NCBI GenBank assembly: GCA_951799445.1
Contig: OX637294.1
Coordinates: 28,049,452 to 28,113,451 of the forward strand
DNA from: Pseudisothecium myosuroides
Taxonomy: Eukaryota; Streptophyta; Bryopsida; Hypnales; Lembophyllaceae
Direction: 5' to 3'
DNA length: 64,000 nucleotides
This document shows, piece after piece, positions 36,151 to 48,571 of the stretch. The stretch's first letter is position 1. The number at the start of each line of letters is the position of its first letter. The position numbers were made by a program, and so were the translations under genes. Under the pieces are notes generated by a model that saw nothing but the letters and a program-made list of their open reading frames with translations, was not told where the DNA came from and did no database searches.

Positions 36151-38525
36151 GCTTGGAGGTTTACTCAATTGGGGAGGGTAAGCTCAGATATTGGGGTTGT
36201 TCATGTGAGATGTTGTGGTTCAGGTTTCTTGCTTTTCATGAGTTGCAATATCTGTTGTAGCTTTCTTTCTGTATATGGGATTAGAAAATCTTAGAGATTG
36301 ATACTTTCACATTTGAGGTTTCCCCTGACTACGTTCCAGTCCCCTGACTACGTTCCAGTCCATGTTGTAGAAATATCGGTTTGTTTTCAGTTAAATTTCT
36401 TTCAAGAAATCAATCGATTCCAAATCTATTCTATGTTGAAGGACAGAGGAGTAGGAATGACCCTCGCTCGGACAAACAATGCGGATGATCAAACCCTAAG
36501 TGTGCCCTAGTTGAGTTAAATGATGATACATCAGGTTTGATACTTATATATCAGCTTGAGAGTGCAGTCTGTAGCATAGATGAGGTTGCATCTTGGTCAA
36601 AGTTGGGAGTCCTTGAACTGGATCAAGGACCCCAGTAATTTGCTCTTGCATCAGAACTTGCACCATTTGGATCACCAATAGCTCCTGATTCATCTTGCAC
36701 TGGATCACCTTCCGACTTTAGAGTCTGAACTGGGTAGCCTCGATTTTTATATATACATTAGGGTTCTCTTGATCTCACAAAGTTTCGTTGACACGACAAG
36801 CATTGAGTCTAGTCTAGTATTGAAGCTTGATATTTTCACATTTGAGGTACATTCCAGTCCAATTTTCTGAAACTAAAGTCATTTGAAGTTGTTGATGTTG
36901 ATGTCAAGCGCTCCAGTGCTTGGTGACCTGAGAGTTCCGGATTGAGCAATGTGAACAATCGAACAGACACAAACGCAAGGGAACAAAAGGCCGTAATTTG
37001 TTTGATTGAAGCTAAGTATTAAGGCTCCTCACTTTGGTTGTGGTTGATGCAGGGAACTAGTGAGTGTTTTTTTCTCCCAGAACCTTAAGGGCTGAGCAAT
37101 TTGGAGGGGGTTCCGAAATTAGGAGGAAATCATTTTCAGTTAACGAGGAGTGGAAGAGGGATTCATATGTGGAACTTTGGTGTGGACTGAATTGAACTTC
37201 TAGTCAATAAATTGGAAGCAGCTGACTTTGGAATTATTGATGCTGCAGGCCAAGATGGAGGTATAAAATCAAACAAGCAATGGAACAGACTTGAAAATAT
37301 TGCTAGTCATATATGATACTTTGTGTCTCTGCTGAAGTCAAGTTTTGAAGCTTGTTGTGTTCATTGGACGTTGTTGATGCGACAAGTTGTTTTGTGTAGT
37401 TGCGGTGAACTTGGAGAATGATTGTGGTCGACTTGGATGCAAAATTTCAGCTTGCTATTCACTGAGGTAGTACGACTGCGATGACTATTTAAGACTTTTG
37501 TAGGAGGTACACCATGACCTACACTCAATCTTTGCATTCACTTGATCAAATTAAAGTTCAATATGCACAGCAATTTGTAGGTTGGTGATGGCGATGAACA
37601 AAGAGGCTTGATATGTTTTGATGAATTCTTGTTATTTTAAGTTGGCAGGACTGTCATGGTGTGGGAGAACAGTAAGCTTTCCAATCAAATTTTCAGGTAA
37701 AAATGCTTTGAATGGGCTTAATTCTAAACCAATTTTAAGCATTTAGGTTTGAGCATTATTTGTTGCACATGTGAAAATGATCTTTTTATGACCGTCCTTG
37801 AATAATAGTCCTATTGCATTTTTCAAAGCTTTGTTCTAAACTTAAGTGGGTTTAGGGTGTGTAGTTGCAATGAACTTGGAGAATGATTGTGGTCGACTTG
37901 GATGCAAAATTTCAGCTTGCTATTCACTGAGGTAGTGCAACTGCGATGACTATTTAAGACTTTTGTAGGAGGTACACTATGATCTACATTCAATCTTTGC
38001 ATTCACTTGATCAAATTGAATTTAAATATGCACGACAATTTGTAGGTTGGCAATGGCGATGAACAAAGAGGCTTAATATGTTTTGATGAATTCTTGTTGT
38101 TTTAGGTTGGCAGGACTGTTGTGGTGTTGGAGAATAGTAAGTTGCGGTGAACTTGAAGACGATCGTGGTCGACTTGGATGCAAAATTTCAGCTTGCTATT
38201 CACTGTATTATTCTTAGTTCAAAAAGGCCATGACCGTGGTTAGTGGCCACCAAATTAAAGTACTTCATTGAGTTTTGTTAACCAACTTTGCATTTAGTGT
38301 TAAGGTAGGAGGTTCTTAATGCACCCATTTAAGAGCTGAAATTGAATTTGGATAGGCAAAACTTCTCGAAAGATAGATGGAAGTGGCATTTCACACATGC
38401 CTACATCATGAAATGTAAACTATTTGTATATTCTTGATATTGTTTATACAAAAAATTTCAATATTTGTACTAAGGATTGTGGATGACATAATATTCCAAT
38501 ACTATGAGTGTTTGTTTGTTGTATG
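36151..38525 (+). repeat. Expanded copy of the 10803-11480 repeat
   Basis: Pieces 36151-36292, 37297-37395 and 38086-38525 align in order with 10803-11480. Between them about 280 bases (37394-37672) are duplicated at 37857-38135, and a third partial copy starts at about 38138. No protein is recognised. Confidence 0.85.
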
Positions 38526-38597
38526 ATTTCTACAAATGTATGAAATTGCTACTGAGAAGAATTGATTTTATTAGACTTGTTCTATTGATGTTATTGT

Positions 38598-39540
38598 TTG
38601 AAAATGAAAGAGGGTTTTATTGCACAAAAAATGTGTTATAAAAAGCTATGCAAGCAAATATGGGAGATACCAGGAAGAAGGGGTGGAAAAATTCAAATTA
38701 GACATGTTTCATACAATGATGTCCACTTTGAGTGCCTCCAAGTAGATTGCAAAGAAGAGGGGCTTCAACAACTTCTTAAAGGACCAAGTGCACAATTTGC
38801 TTTATAATGCAAAAAATATACTAGAAAAAATTGGAAAAGCGTATTGACCGAGAGATGGAACCTTTAGTCAAGTAATTGAACAGCTGAATTCTTTGTTGCA
38901 TAAATGGGTTAATATTTGAGGAACCAATAGGGATCTATAGGATGGTGGCAATCATAAGAGGGCTAAGCAGAGAGAAGAATTCAAATGTCTCACTTAATTG
39001 CCCTTCTTGATACCGCAAATGTCATTGCTCTTGACAAGGATGTAAAGAGGGGTGGATATGCAAGTGTTTGAAGGGTTCACATTTTTTACAACTCTCAAAA
39101 TATTAGATTGTTGGGAATTTGCGGCAAATTTGTCTCTTCATTATACAACAAAGTCCAACCTTGAAAATTAGAACATCAAAACAAGACAATGGTAGTAAAG
39201 ATTGCTCATGCAAGTGAAGGATGACACTTTGGAATGTTGGTGGTGGATGGATTCTAAAAATGCAGTTGCACAAAGAAGGTGTAGAGTTTGAGATTATTCT
39301 GCAAATGCAAAGAATTTTGGAAGAATATGCAGTTGCAAAAATAGCTCAATGGATTAATGGAGAGTGCATGGTACATACGTTGCAATCCAATTGAGAGTGA
39401 AAGCTCAGTAAAGTACTCCATACAAGATTTTTGAAAAGGTATTTCATCTGTATATGAACAGATGTTGTGATAAAGAATGTCATCAAAGCAGAGGATCATT
39501 ATATATAATAACTGAATTCATCACAATGAGGGATTGATTA
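38598..39540 (+). pseudogene. Decayed coding remnant, possibly kinase-like
   Basis: Short frames separated by stops follow each other on the plus strand. 38598-38804 encodes 69 residues (from MKMKEGFIAQKM). Near 38970-39060 the frame gives LLDTANVIALDKDVKRGGYA, then a TGA and RVHI, which resembles a protein-kinase glycine loop. Later pieces, for example KIAQWINGECMVHTLQSN, are also broken by stops. No intact gene is possible here. The kinase reading rests on a short motif and may be wrong. Confidence 0.3.
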
Positions 39541-41993
39541 CCTCAAGGGTACCAACTTGTGTAGCTCATATTGCATTAATAATGTATCCTTTTTATAATT
39601 TTTGGATTTATACAATGAAGTAAGGAAAAGGAAGGATACTCTAACCACTAAAGATGAAGAAGAGTTGAAACCACTTTCCACATTTTTACTTGGCCAATCC
39701 TTGATCCAAACTCCAAATGAGTTGATTTTTGTCTTGTTAGAAAGATAGCTTGTTTCTTTACATGTTCTCAAAATTTCAAGGTCTAATTTTAAGAAATGAG
39801 TGACCAATATAAGTTTTAGTCAAAAGTAATCTCAGCCGTCGCCGAAACTACCCTCCTCCTATACTACCCACTTCTAACACTAATAACTTTGATTCTACAA
39901 GATTCAAATCCTTTGAATCTTGTCTTATGAAAAGCTAACTTACTAACCTGAGTGTCCTAAAAATCTCAAAGCATTTGGATCTATTCTGTAGAACAAACTT
40001 GCAAAAATCTGAATACAAATTCAAAGGAAAATAAGGGTTGATAAACCCTCTTCATTTCACAAAGATACCTATTTGAATACAAAAGATCAACCTCCTATTT
40101 TGCATTGGTGTTAATTAACACCTCTCAATCCAAAATCCACCATAGCTAATACTTCTAAGCAACACACACCACACGTAGGAGCAAAAGAAGAAGAAGGATA
40201 AGATGAGAGAGAGAGAAACAACAGAGGAAAGGCTAAAAACAAGGAAAGGGTCCCTCATGACCCTTCTTCACCCCACAACCTCCCTTATCCACTAAGCCCT
40301 TCATCTACATGCTAGTATTAGTCTTCAACTTCACACCGCCCTCACTCTTCCTATTCTTCACATCCTTTTAAGTCTTCAATCTCCTACAAATCTTCAATCT
40401 CCAACTTGTCTTAAGATTTGCTTTAATCTCCATTACATTTTTTCTTCATTTTTTAATTTTTTTTGGACTCTCCTAATGCTATTTGCTATTTGATTTGTAT
40501 TTCCCTTTTCCAATTAATTTCATTAAATCCTTTTTAACTATTCTTTTAATCTAATTAGTTAGACTTCATTGTTATGGGTATTCTTAAATTTTAGATCTTT
40601 CCTTTTAATTTCTAAATTTCCTCTAATTACTACTTTAAAACATTAAGTACACCTTATTTCATACCAAAACACATTGAAAGGCTCACACATAACACATGGT
40701 TGGCCAATATCGCATGAGCATTTTCAAACAATGAATAAGTGTGGTAGTTCATTCTTGACATTTGTGACGCAATATGTAGATAGTAAGCCAATAGCACAAT
40801 AGTGCAACAAGTAGTTAGAATAGTGGAGGAAATTTTGAAATGTAAGCCTTTAGATTTTTTTTTATATATATATATATTTATATACATGTACAAATTTGAG
40901 ATGTTTATGATTATGTCTTAAAGTGCTTTTAAGAATGTGTTGATAAATTGTTAGCCATTAATTGCACAAAGTCTATTATATGAATTTCAGAACACATGTG
41001 AATGCCAAATACATGCCATTGGCTTGAGGGTTCTCCTCATACATGCCATGGCTGGGGTTTTCCTCAGCTTGAAGAAGTCTGGGACATGGAGGGCTTGGGC
41101 AAGCCATTAATTTCCCAAGCTCTATTGCCCAGAAATGGGCGGCGATGCTCTCAGAAAAGTAGGTACAGTGTTTGGGGAAAGTAAGTGGTTGGAGACTTGA
41201 ATTCATTTATGATTCAACAATGACTTGACTGTGAAGTTTCAATGCTAGGGGACTCCCACATTCTAGGGAAGCAAAAGGGACCCCTCTATTTCTTACCGGG
41301 CCACTTGTGGCTGGTTGTATCTTATTTTTATTGGCAATGAAATTTAGTCTAATTTTATTTTTTATTTCTTTTGAAACAAATGAAACAGAATTTCATTGCT
41401 AAGGAAAGATACAAGATAGTTTAATTTGTTTCAAAAAAATGAAGGGGACCCCCCTAGTTGTCTGGCATTGCTTAACAATGTTATGTACTGTGCTGACCAC
41501 TAGATCCCCATCTTGTCCTATCGTGCACAAATCAGTGCACATAGCAACTAGCTGACTTTGTATATTTATGGTTTGTTATGTGAGAATAAAGCTTTGTCTA
41601 CCTACAATGCCCTATAATGTCAGGGAATACCTATCAAAATTGGGAAGCACTAAAAGAGACAGAGCAGTACAGCCGACTCGTGTGCTTGAAGCTTTGGGGC
41701 TTTTGTAGTTCCATCCATGTGCACCGTGGAGTATTTTTTTTGTTGAAACAAATGAAATGGAATTTCATTGCTAAATAAAGATACAATACCAACAGCCATA
41801 AGTGTCCCACACTCTTCATTTTGTCCACAATGAATCTGCGGGACGAACCTCCTCAATGCCCTCATAGAAGATGTTTAGAATTGGTCCAGCCACCATTCAT
41901 AAGACATGAGACTACATTGATTCTTGTATTTGTCTAGACTAGGTACACCATATAAGTGAACACACCGGGCACATCCAAGCACTCTTCCCTTGC
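39541..41993. other. Intergenic, no gene recognised
   Basis: It contains a short AT microsatellite near 40860-40885. A motif of about 45 bases ('gaaacaaatgaaatggaatt'-like) appears at about 41371 and 41744 with 'tttcattgctaa', suggesting a small dispersed repeat. No coding region is supported. Confidence 0.45.
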
Positions 41994-42956
41994 TTGTCCC
42001 CATTTCAAGCATTAGCACTTGTAGTCATGAATACCACGGTTGGAGAGGGTGCGTTCAGTAAGGCCTTACTGTTGGGTGAGAAGTACAAAGATGAGGTGAT
42101 ATCTTTAGCCAACAACTTCGGACCCTTCAAGCTACTTTTGGAGTCTGAAGAAGAGATGGAGAATCTAGAAACAAAGCATGGAACTAGTGATCGAATTGGT
42201 GGTGAGCTTATTCCGCACTCTGAAGATGGATTTGAATTTATAGCGGGTGCTAGCTCGCTTGACTGCACAACTCCTTGCATGGATGTGTTCAACAGTGTCT
42301 TGTTTTTAGATGAGAAGGATGAGGCCAAGCTTGTATCTTTAGATGATGTTTTTGAATCTTTTGAATTGGATATGTTATTGGAGTCCCAAGGGGTGATGGA
42401 CAATAGCAGTGAGCACAAAACTGGACATCTGGTTCAAGATAAGCTTGCTGTACACACTGAAGATGAGAAGGGTGTAGGGATTGCAACCATATGCCAAGGG
42501 TTTCGACCTTTTGAACCAATTCTGCTATCAGAGTTGGAAGGGGACAAAGATCACCACAGATTTGGGCAGTTAGTTCAGGATGAATTAACTCCACGCACTA
42601 AAGATTGGAAGGGCAAAGGGATTGCAACCGAGCCCTATTGCGTGGGCAAGGTGAAGAGCAACAAGGAAATACGAATTGGCAACAACCATCCAACACTGAA
42701 GCCCAAGCAAGAGCGTCATCAACCATACACATTAGCCTTGCGCTCAAAGGTGACTCCATCAAATTACAAAATGTCCTACTGTGAGCTTCTTCGCCTAGGT
42801 CCTAAGTGTAACTCAAGGTACAAAAGGCAAGCTCAGCACATTTCAGGAGCATTCAAAAGTACATCATCCTTGTCAACCCCAAGCATTTCCAGTAATGTTC
42901 AGGGTTCAAATAGACCACCAACTGGATCGCAGGTGTTGAAGCCTTACAATAGGTGA
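41994..42956 (+). CDS. Unknown protein, 320-codon ORF, probably a terminal exon
   Basis: This is the longest open frame of the window. It is hydrophilic with many Asp, Glu, Ser and Lys and shows no membrane segment. Two similar stretches, GHLVQDKLAVHTEDEKGVGI and GQLVQDELTPRTKDWKGKGI, indicate an internal repeat of about 60 residues. The C-terminal part is basic and rich in Ser/Pro (STSSLSTPSISSN). The nominal ATG at 41994 may not be the true start. A second ATG at 42027 follows a possible acceptor (cacttgtag), so this may be the last exon of a spliced gene whose earlier exons I cannot identify. I do not recognise the family. Strong composition bias and internal duplication favour real, disordered coding sequence over chance. 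Confidence 0.5.
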   Translation: MSPFQALALVVMNTTVGEGAFSKALLLGEKYKDEVISLANNFGPFKLLLESEEEMENLETKHGTSDRIGGELIPHSEDGFEFIAGASSLDCTTPCMDVFNSVLFLDEKDEAKLVSLDDVFESFELDMLLESQGVMDNSSEHKTGHLVQDKLAVHTEDEKGVGIATICQGFRPFEPILLSELEGDKDHHRFGQLVQDELTPRTKDWKGKGIATEPYCVGKVKSNKEIRIGNNHPTLKPKQERHQPYTLALRSKVTPSNYKMSYCELLRLGPKCNSRYKRQAQHISGAFKSTSSLSTPSISSNVQGSNRPPTGSQVLKPYNR

Positions 42957-43087
42957 TTAGTCTAGAAATGCTAGGTGAGGGTGTCCAAAAGGTGCCGAGA
43001 TAGTGATTTGGGGTAACTTCATGTCATATAGGCACTCTACATTTGGAAGCTTTCAGTTAGATCATGGAGTCAATTTTCAAAAGGCTG

Positions 43088-43116
43088 GGGTTTAGGGTTT
43101 AGGGTTTAGGGTTTAG
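43088..43116 (+). repeat. Interstitial plant-type telomere repeat
   Basis: Four TTTAGGG units in a row, the common plant telomere sequence, lie about 130 bases after the 320-codon ORF. It is too short for a telomere and may be a telo-box-like element or a repair scar. Confidence 0.85.
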
Positions 43117-44858
43117 GACATCTTCATTCACACATCCACTGATGTGCACGATCTTGTACAGTAGGCACTATCAAACTTGTTTTTTTCCCTTAAGTTTAAG
43201 AAAAAATCAACTCCTATACATGGGTATAAACATTTGCAAGCATGATCATTTCATTCTTTTTGTCTGACAATATTATCTTGGACCTAGAAAAGCAATGTGC
43301 AGTCTCTAATATGGTTGTTGAAGGGTCTCGTGTGTGAAGGCCTGAAGGATGAGCCTTAACCAAGCTTCAAAATCGAGTGACATCTACTTTCAATAGCAAT
43401 TTTAAAGATGCATTGTTAGATGTTTGTTGAATAACAAAAATGGAGTTGATGTTCAAAGCAACGTTATAAATGCCAATTTCAAGACTGCATCTTGACGGTT
43501 TAATTAGTCAAACTTTTTTTCCACTCATTTTTCATTACTATTTCACATATTTCTTTTCAAATTCAATTAGAAATCACAAATGTAAAGAACTTTCATGTAT
43601 TCAAAAATATTCAAACTATGTTCAAACTTTCATGTATTCAAAAATTATAGAATCATCCATAGCTTTAGTTTGGCAATTTGCTCTATTGGCTTAATTTGTT
43701 TGGCAGTCTTTTGATCAATAAGTGTCAAAACGATGTGATATAGGACATTCATGTTCATGAGGACACGCTAAAAAACATGCTAGCATTGTCTAAGACGTTC
43801 AAAAGAACTTGACCATGCCACATCAGCAAATGCTATAGTTTCTGCACTAGGTAACTTGAACGAATTCACTGTGAAGAAAGGTTAAACGTGGAGTCCAGCT
43901 ACTGACCAGAGGAAAAGGGCAGCTGCTTTCAAAACCAAAACTAAGTATGGACGATGAATATGCGAAAGTGAATGAATTTATTCGTTGCTGTATCAATGAA
44001 GTTTAAAACGTCCATCCTGGAATTTTTGTATTGAATTAAAACAAGACCACACCTACTACTATTGTGTATATAATTATTGCATGCCAATGCTGAAGCTGCG
44101 GTGAATGAATGTATGGCATCATCTTTAGTTTAGACCGCCGTGTGTCCTGTGCCATGTGCTATTTGCTCATTTACAGTAACAGGTATAAAAACTCTTTAAT
44201 TTTGTAATTTCTTAAAACTTTTAAATTCAATATCTTTTATGCACAAAAGAGTGCAATGCATTTGTTGTGGTAAGGTAGGAGGCTCAAATTTTGGAGGGTC
44301 ATTTAGAACCGTTGTATAGACTTGTCTCGAATGGACATGAGGTGGTCTTTAAATGGACCTTCTATAGTCATTGAATGGATCAATAAAAAAAATTATTATT
44401 AATTACAAGAGCCAATCGTTGTCTTGCTTTTCCCATTTCTCTCTAGAATTTGCAAGCGAATGGTTTATGGAAGACATAGGGTCATAAATAGGGACCTATG
44501 ACACATCTTGTTTGAAAATTCATAGGTAATTCAAAAAATGCTTCAAAAAAACAAAACAATTTGTATTGCAATTAGAATCTAATTTTTTTGTTTGGAAAAT
44601 GAGCAAAAAATAATCCCAAACAAGAAGCCACATGAAAAAGGAGGACCAGCCCTTAGATGCTTGCTTTTAGAGCCTCCTACCTTATGAGAAGTTGCATCCT
44701 TAATACAAAAGCAAAGCTTGATACGTACATGAAAGATTGCAGTGATTTTATTTTGTTGTGTATAGAATGTGAATGTCAAGGTTTTCCCAAAGTTAAAGGA
44801 CATTTAATTTAATCTTTGAATTCACAAAAAAATTCAGCATTAAAATATTTCCAACATT
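43117..44858. other. Intergenic, no gene recognised
   Basis: Short repeats only. The segment at about 44400-44620 resembles 5390-5720 ('gcaagtgg/ gcaagcga', 'tcataaatagg', 'aattcacaagtaattcaa'), so it is part of a dispersed repeat. Confidence 0.45.
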
Positions 44859-45800
44859 TTTAGTCCTAAAGTTTGAAGGTCTTTTTTCCATGAAAAGCCA
44901 CTCAAACCTGCCATTTCTATTGCAAAGAGTAAAAAACTTTTAAGGTTCTTTTTTTGTTATACTTAACCATAAGATTTTGCACTAGACTAGTCTATAAATG
45001 TGCAAAAGACAATTCAAAATTTTTGTCCTCATAGATTGCAAGATATTTGCATTTAAAGATAAGTTACAAATTTTTTGTCACCTTACTTGATTTGTTTTTT
45101 TGCCTTACAATTATCTTAACTTTGAACTTTGGCACTAATGATTTTAATTTTCTAATTCTTAATGCTAAAGAATTGAGTTGAAAATTGAGTGGTAAAAATT
45201 CAAAAGAAGAATGTTTAATTTTCACTGATTAAAAACTTGTTGAAGAAATGCAAGTTCAAGATTGAAGCAAAAAATGAATTATTAAAAGCTCTCATATGGA
45301 ATTAAAACACGCAATTATTCCAACGTTGAGATTGTTGATATAAGCAAACTAAAACCTTAACTAAAGCTTTATCTAACTTCTTTATTTTCAAATTGTAAAA
45401 ATTGCATTCAAGAATGAATTATATTATTTATTATTTCAAGAATTTGCACAAGTATTCCCCAAACAAAGATTGTCCATAATTTTTTCATTGCTAGTCCAAA
45501 TGAAATGAATCAAAGCTTCAAAGGTAGACAAAAATGTAATCCTTGAACAAAAAATTAAAAAATAAAATGAAACAATGATTTGTGTTTTTCTTGAATTGTC
45601 CCTAGAATTCTTTTTTGGATTTTGAGTTGCCATAATTTCTGCTCTTGGGAACTGGTTGAAATAAATATTAAATTTCAAAAAGCTAATTTGATTTTTGATT
45701 AGTAGAAGAAGTTTCCAAAAATCATGTCAAAATTTGAGATTATACAAGCCTAACCAAATTTCTAAGAGTCCCCCGTAGGGACTTTGGATTTAGGAGTAAA
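44859..45800 (-). mobile_element. TTAA/CCCC element, copy h (degenerate ends)
   Basis: The ends TTTAGTCCTAAAGTTTG and GACTTTGGATTTAGGAG are eroded. The interior shares in reverse the conserved blocks ('aaacctgccatttctattgc', 'aaccataagattttgcac'). Confidence 0.65.
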
Positions 45801-45888
45801 AAAAAAGGACAATACTAATCCAAGGTTCTAAATTGTATATCATAGGATCTCAAAATTTTATTATTGTAATCATGTTGTCATAATTTTT

Positions 45889-46808
45889 TGAACCCTTAAA
45901 TTTCCATAACTCTTTTTTCACTAAAAACATTCAAAAATTGCCATTTTTAGTATAAATACCAAATTTTTGGAAAAAAACATTTTTTGACACAAATAACCAT
46001 AGGATCTTGTAGTATGCTGACTAAAGAACACATGGTATAAATTTCGAAGATTTCCACCATGTGGATTGCAAGATACAGGTATTCAAATTCACTTAAACCA
46101 TTTTTTTGGCCCTCCAAAAAATAGGGCAAATGGACTTCCTAAGCTCACTTTTCTATGAAAAAATGTCCAAAACAATGGTGCTTTTTTGGATTTATTTTTT
46201 TTAATACAAATTGGCTACATCATTTGGAATTGTACAACATACGGTATAGGAATAAAATAGTAAGTAGAAAGAAGTTGAGAATGATTCAAAATACTAAATG
46301 TATAAGAATTGAGTTATAGGATTAAAAATGCTAATTCCAATAGTTACAATGTTGTAATAGACAATCTACATGCTATGATTTGTTTTTTTTCAAAAAATAT
46401 TAAAACTTGAGTAAGATAAAGGACTTCAAAGTTTATTTTAGAGTAGAAAATCCATAAGTGCTTGCAAACAAAAAACCTTCATAACTTTCATCTCATTGAT
46501 CAAAATGAAATGATTCATCTTTCCATGTACTTATAATTCCAAAAAGTCAATTTCAGACTCTTGTTTTTGAAAAAAGTGTTCTTTTTTATCTGGCCGGATT
46601 GTCCATTTACAAAAAGTAATAATATATATGAGGCCACAACTTTTGATTCATATTTCCAAATGTCATGAAATTTAGTGTATATGAAAGGTATTCCTTGTCC
46701 CTGCCTTCCATTAAAATTTTAGTCTAGAATATGCAAATCCTCATTCACAAAAGTGAGCCCAAACTTTCTATATAACCAAAAAAAACATGTTGGTCTTTTA
46801 GGGGTTGT
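45889..46808 (-). mobile_element. TTAA/CCCC element, copy i
   Basis: Left end AACCCTTAAATTTCC, right end TTGGTCTTTTAGGGGTT. The interior is very close to copy e (18433-19282), sharing 'aaaaattgccatttttagta', 'ataggatcttgtagta' and 'gacttcaaagtttatttta'. It lies directly beside copy h in the same orientation. Confidence 0.75.
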
Positions 46809-47467
46809 ATACCATAGAAATCTACACCTGAATGATTGGAAAATACTTGCATTTAGTTGAAATTTCTTGTGATATTGACATACCACCTTCAAGTTATGAA
46901 CAAAAAATTAATAGTTCCAAGCCAAAAAATTGTTGCAATAAACACTTGTCCTTTAATTTTACTTTTGTCCCCTTGGCCTTGCATAAGTAGTTATTTACTC
47001 ATAACTTTTGTATTGTATGTATGTTTTCTATGAAATTTGAAATGAAGGTATCAACGCTGGTTTTAGACATTGAATAATTTTATAAATCTTTTATAAATAA
47101 TTTCCTATTTTAAAACTACCTTAGAATGGATGTCTACCGTGGCCATTTTGCAAGTTTTCTATATTTTTTCTAACCCTAAAATCTCTTCTTGGGGTTGTGT
47201 GACTTTAGTAGAACTCTTCATATCCCAATTTTCACCATAAAATTTGCATTTTATAAAAACAATAATGTGTCTAGCTTGCATATGTGCTCAAAGTGCCCAG
47301 CTTGCTATTTTTGCGCACGTGCAGAGAATACAATGTTTTTTCCCAAAAAAACTCTGTAACAAAAACAAGCATCTTTAAGTTAGCAAACTTTAAAAAAAAT
47401 TATATTTTTAAAAAGTTGACTCTTTTGTAGTTTGCACTAATTGTCAATTCTCAAGCAATCAGCGACA
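46809..47467. other. AT-rich spacer, nothing recognised
   Basis: Spacer between two TTAA-type elements with no coding or repeat signal that I can support. Confidence 0.4.
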
Positions 47468-48112
47468 TTAACCCCTAAATGCCCAAGGCCTATTTTGAGC
47501 CTCTTAGAATTTACTCTAAATTGAACAAAAAGCCAACATTTTGATAAGTTGAATCAATTTTAAAAAAAAATTGTAATTGTACAAATTCAAACTAGACATG
47601 TTAGAGATCACATAGGAAAATAAAATACAACAATATCATTTAAGGATTGAAAGATTATAATGTTTGATCATCAAGGTATTAAAACTATGAAAATCTTTGA
47701 GCTCTCTTTTTGCATCGCAAATCTAAAAATTTCAAGACCAAAAAATATGAGGTTGAAGGGCCTAACAAATATAACCCCGATCAATTTATGACTTCTAAAA
47801 ATCTATTCTACAATTTTTTTAAATGAATTTCTAGTGTGATTTTTCTCCAAGATCTAGTGTATTTGAAGCTCATTTCCAAGAGCCCTCAACACTACAAACA
47901 GTCAAGATTGCAATGGGTACCTTTGTAGAAAACTTTGAATAGAAAAATCATTATCATTCATTTTTAAAATCGGATTTTTGATGCTAAAACTAGACTTCAA
48001 AAAGAATTGATCAAAAATATAAACTACTAAAAGTAGCAGTTTGATAAGGTTTTATTCAACTTCAAAGTTTCTTCGACACCACATTTAGGTGCCTTGGGCA
48101 TTTAGGGGCTAA
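47468..48112 (+). mobile_element. Full element of second TTAA family (ATGCCC type)
   Basis: Left end TTAACCCCTAAATGCCCAAG, right end CTTGGGCATTTAGGGGCTAA. The terminal inverted repeat is about 18 bases, and the flanking TTAA on the right is changed to CTAA. The interior differs from the main family: 'gagcctcttagaatttactc' and 'agattataatgtttgatca'. Related fragments occur at 6350, 22500-23190 and 30216. Confidence 0.85.
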
Positions 48113-48466
48113 GTCCAATTCTCACAAAATCTCTACGGGATTTCAGGTGGGCATTTCAGAATTAGGGTTTTCCATATCCGTCGACTCCGCTTGTCGGGTT
48201 TAAGGATTACAATTTCCTTGTAGACTTTGGAAGTGCTCTAGAGCGTGTCAAGAATTATAGCAAGCTCAGGATTTCCTCTCTCAAACGGTGTGCTGGAGAA
48301 TCGGACAGGTTGATTAGAATTTCTGAACTTGCTGGGAAAGAGTTGACTCTGTTGCACCCTGCTTTTGAATTTGGTGTCAAAATTTTTCTATCTGCTGCGG
48401 ATTGTGGAGAGTCGGCGTGGAGACGAGGTTTGAGAGTTTGTCGACGGCCTATTTGATTGAATCGCC

Positions 48467-48571
48467 ATGGCTCTATTTGTGCCGACTGGAGTGAATGCGC
48501 AAACAGATGCTGAGAAGGCTGACTTGGATGCTATCGACGCCATTAAGGAATGCGCTACCGTTGAATTCAAG
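48467..48571 (+). CDS. First exon of a TTC4-like TPR co-chaperone
   Basis: The ATG at 48467 sits in a good context (gccATGG) downstream of TTAGGGTT-type promoter-like sequence. The exon encodes 35 residues beginning MALFVPTGVN and ending IDAIKECATVEFK, then a clean donor (AAG|gtatga). The segment AEKADLDAIDAIKE...EFK resembles the N-terminus of plant homologues of TTC4, a TPR protein that binds Hsp90/Hsp70; this is recognised from memory of the family. The following TPR exons, which should begin near a KEEGN motif, are not visible in the 1.6 kb before the opposite-strand WD40 gene. The gene may be truncated, have a very long intron spanning that gene, or the identification may be wrong. Confidence 0.5.

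Noticed and set aside
39541..39807. Minus-strand ORF of 89 codons
   Set aside because: No homology recognised and no supporting signals; shadow frame in AT-rich DNA.
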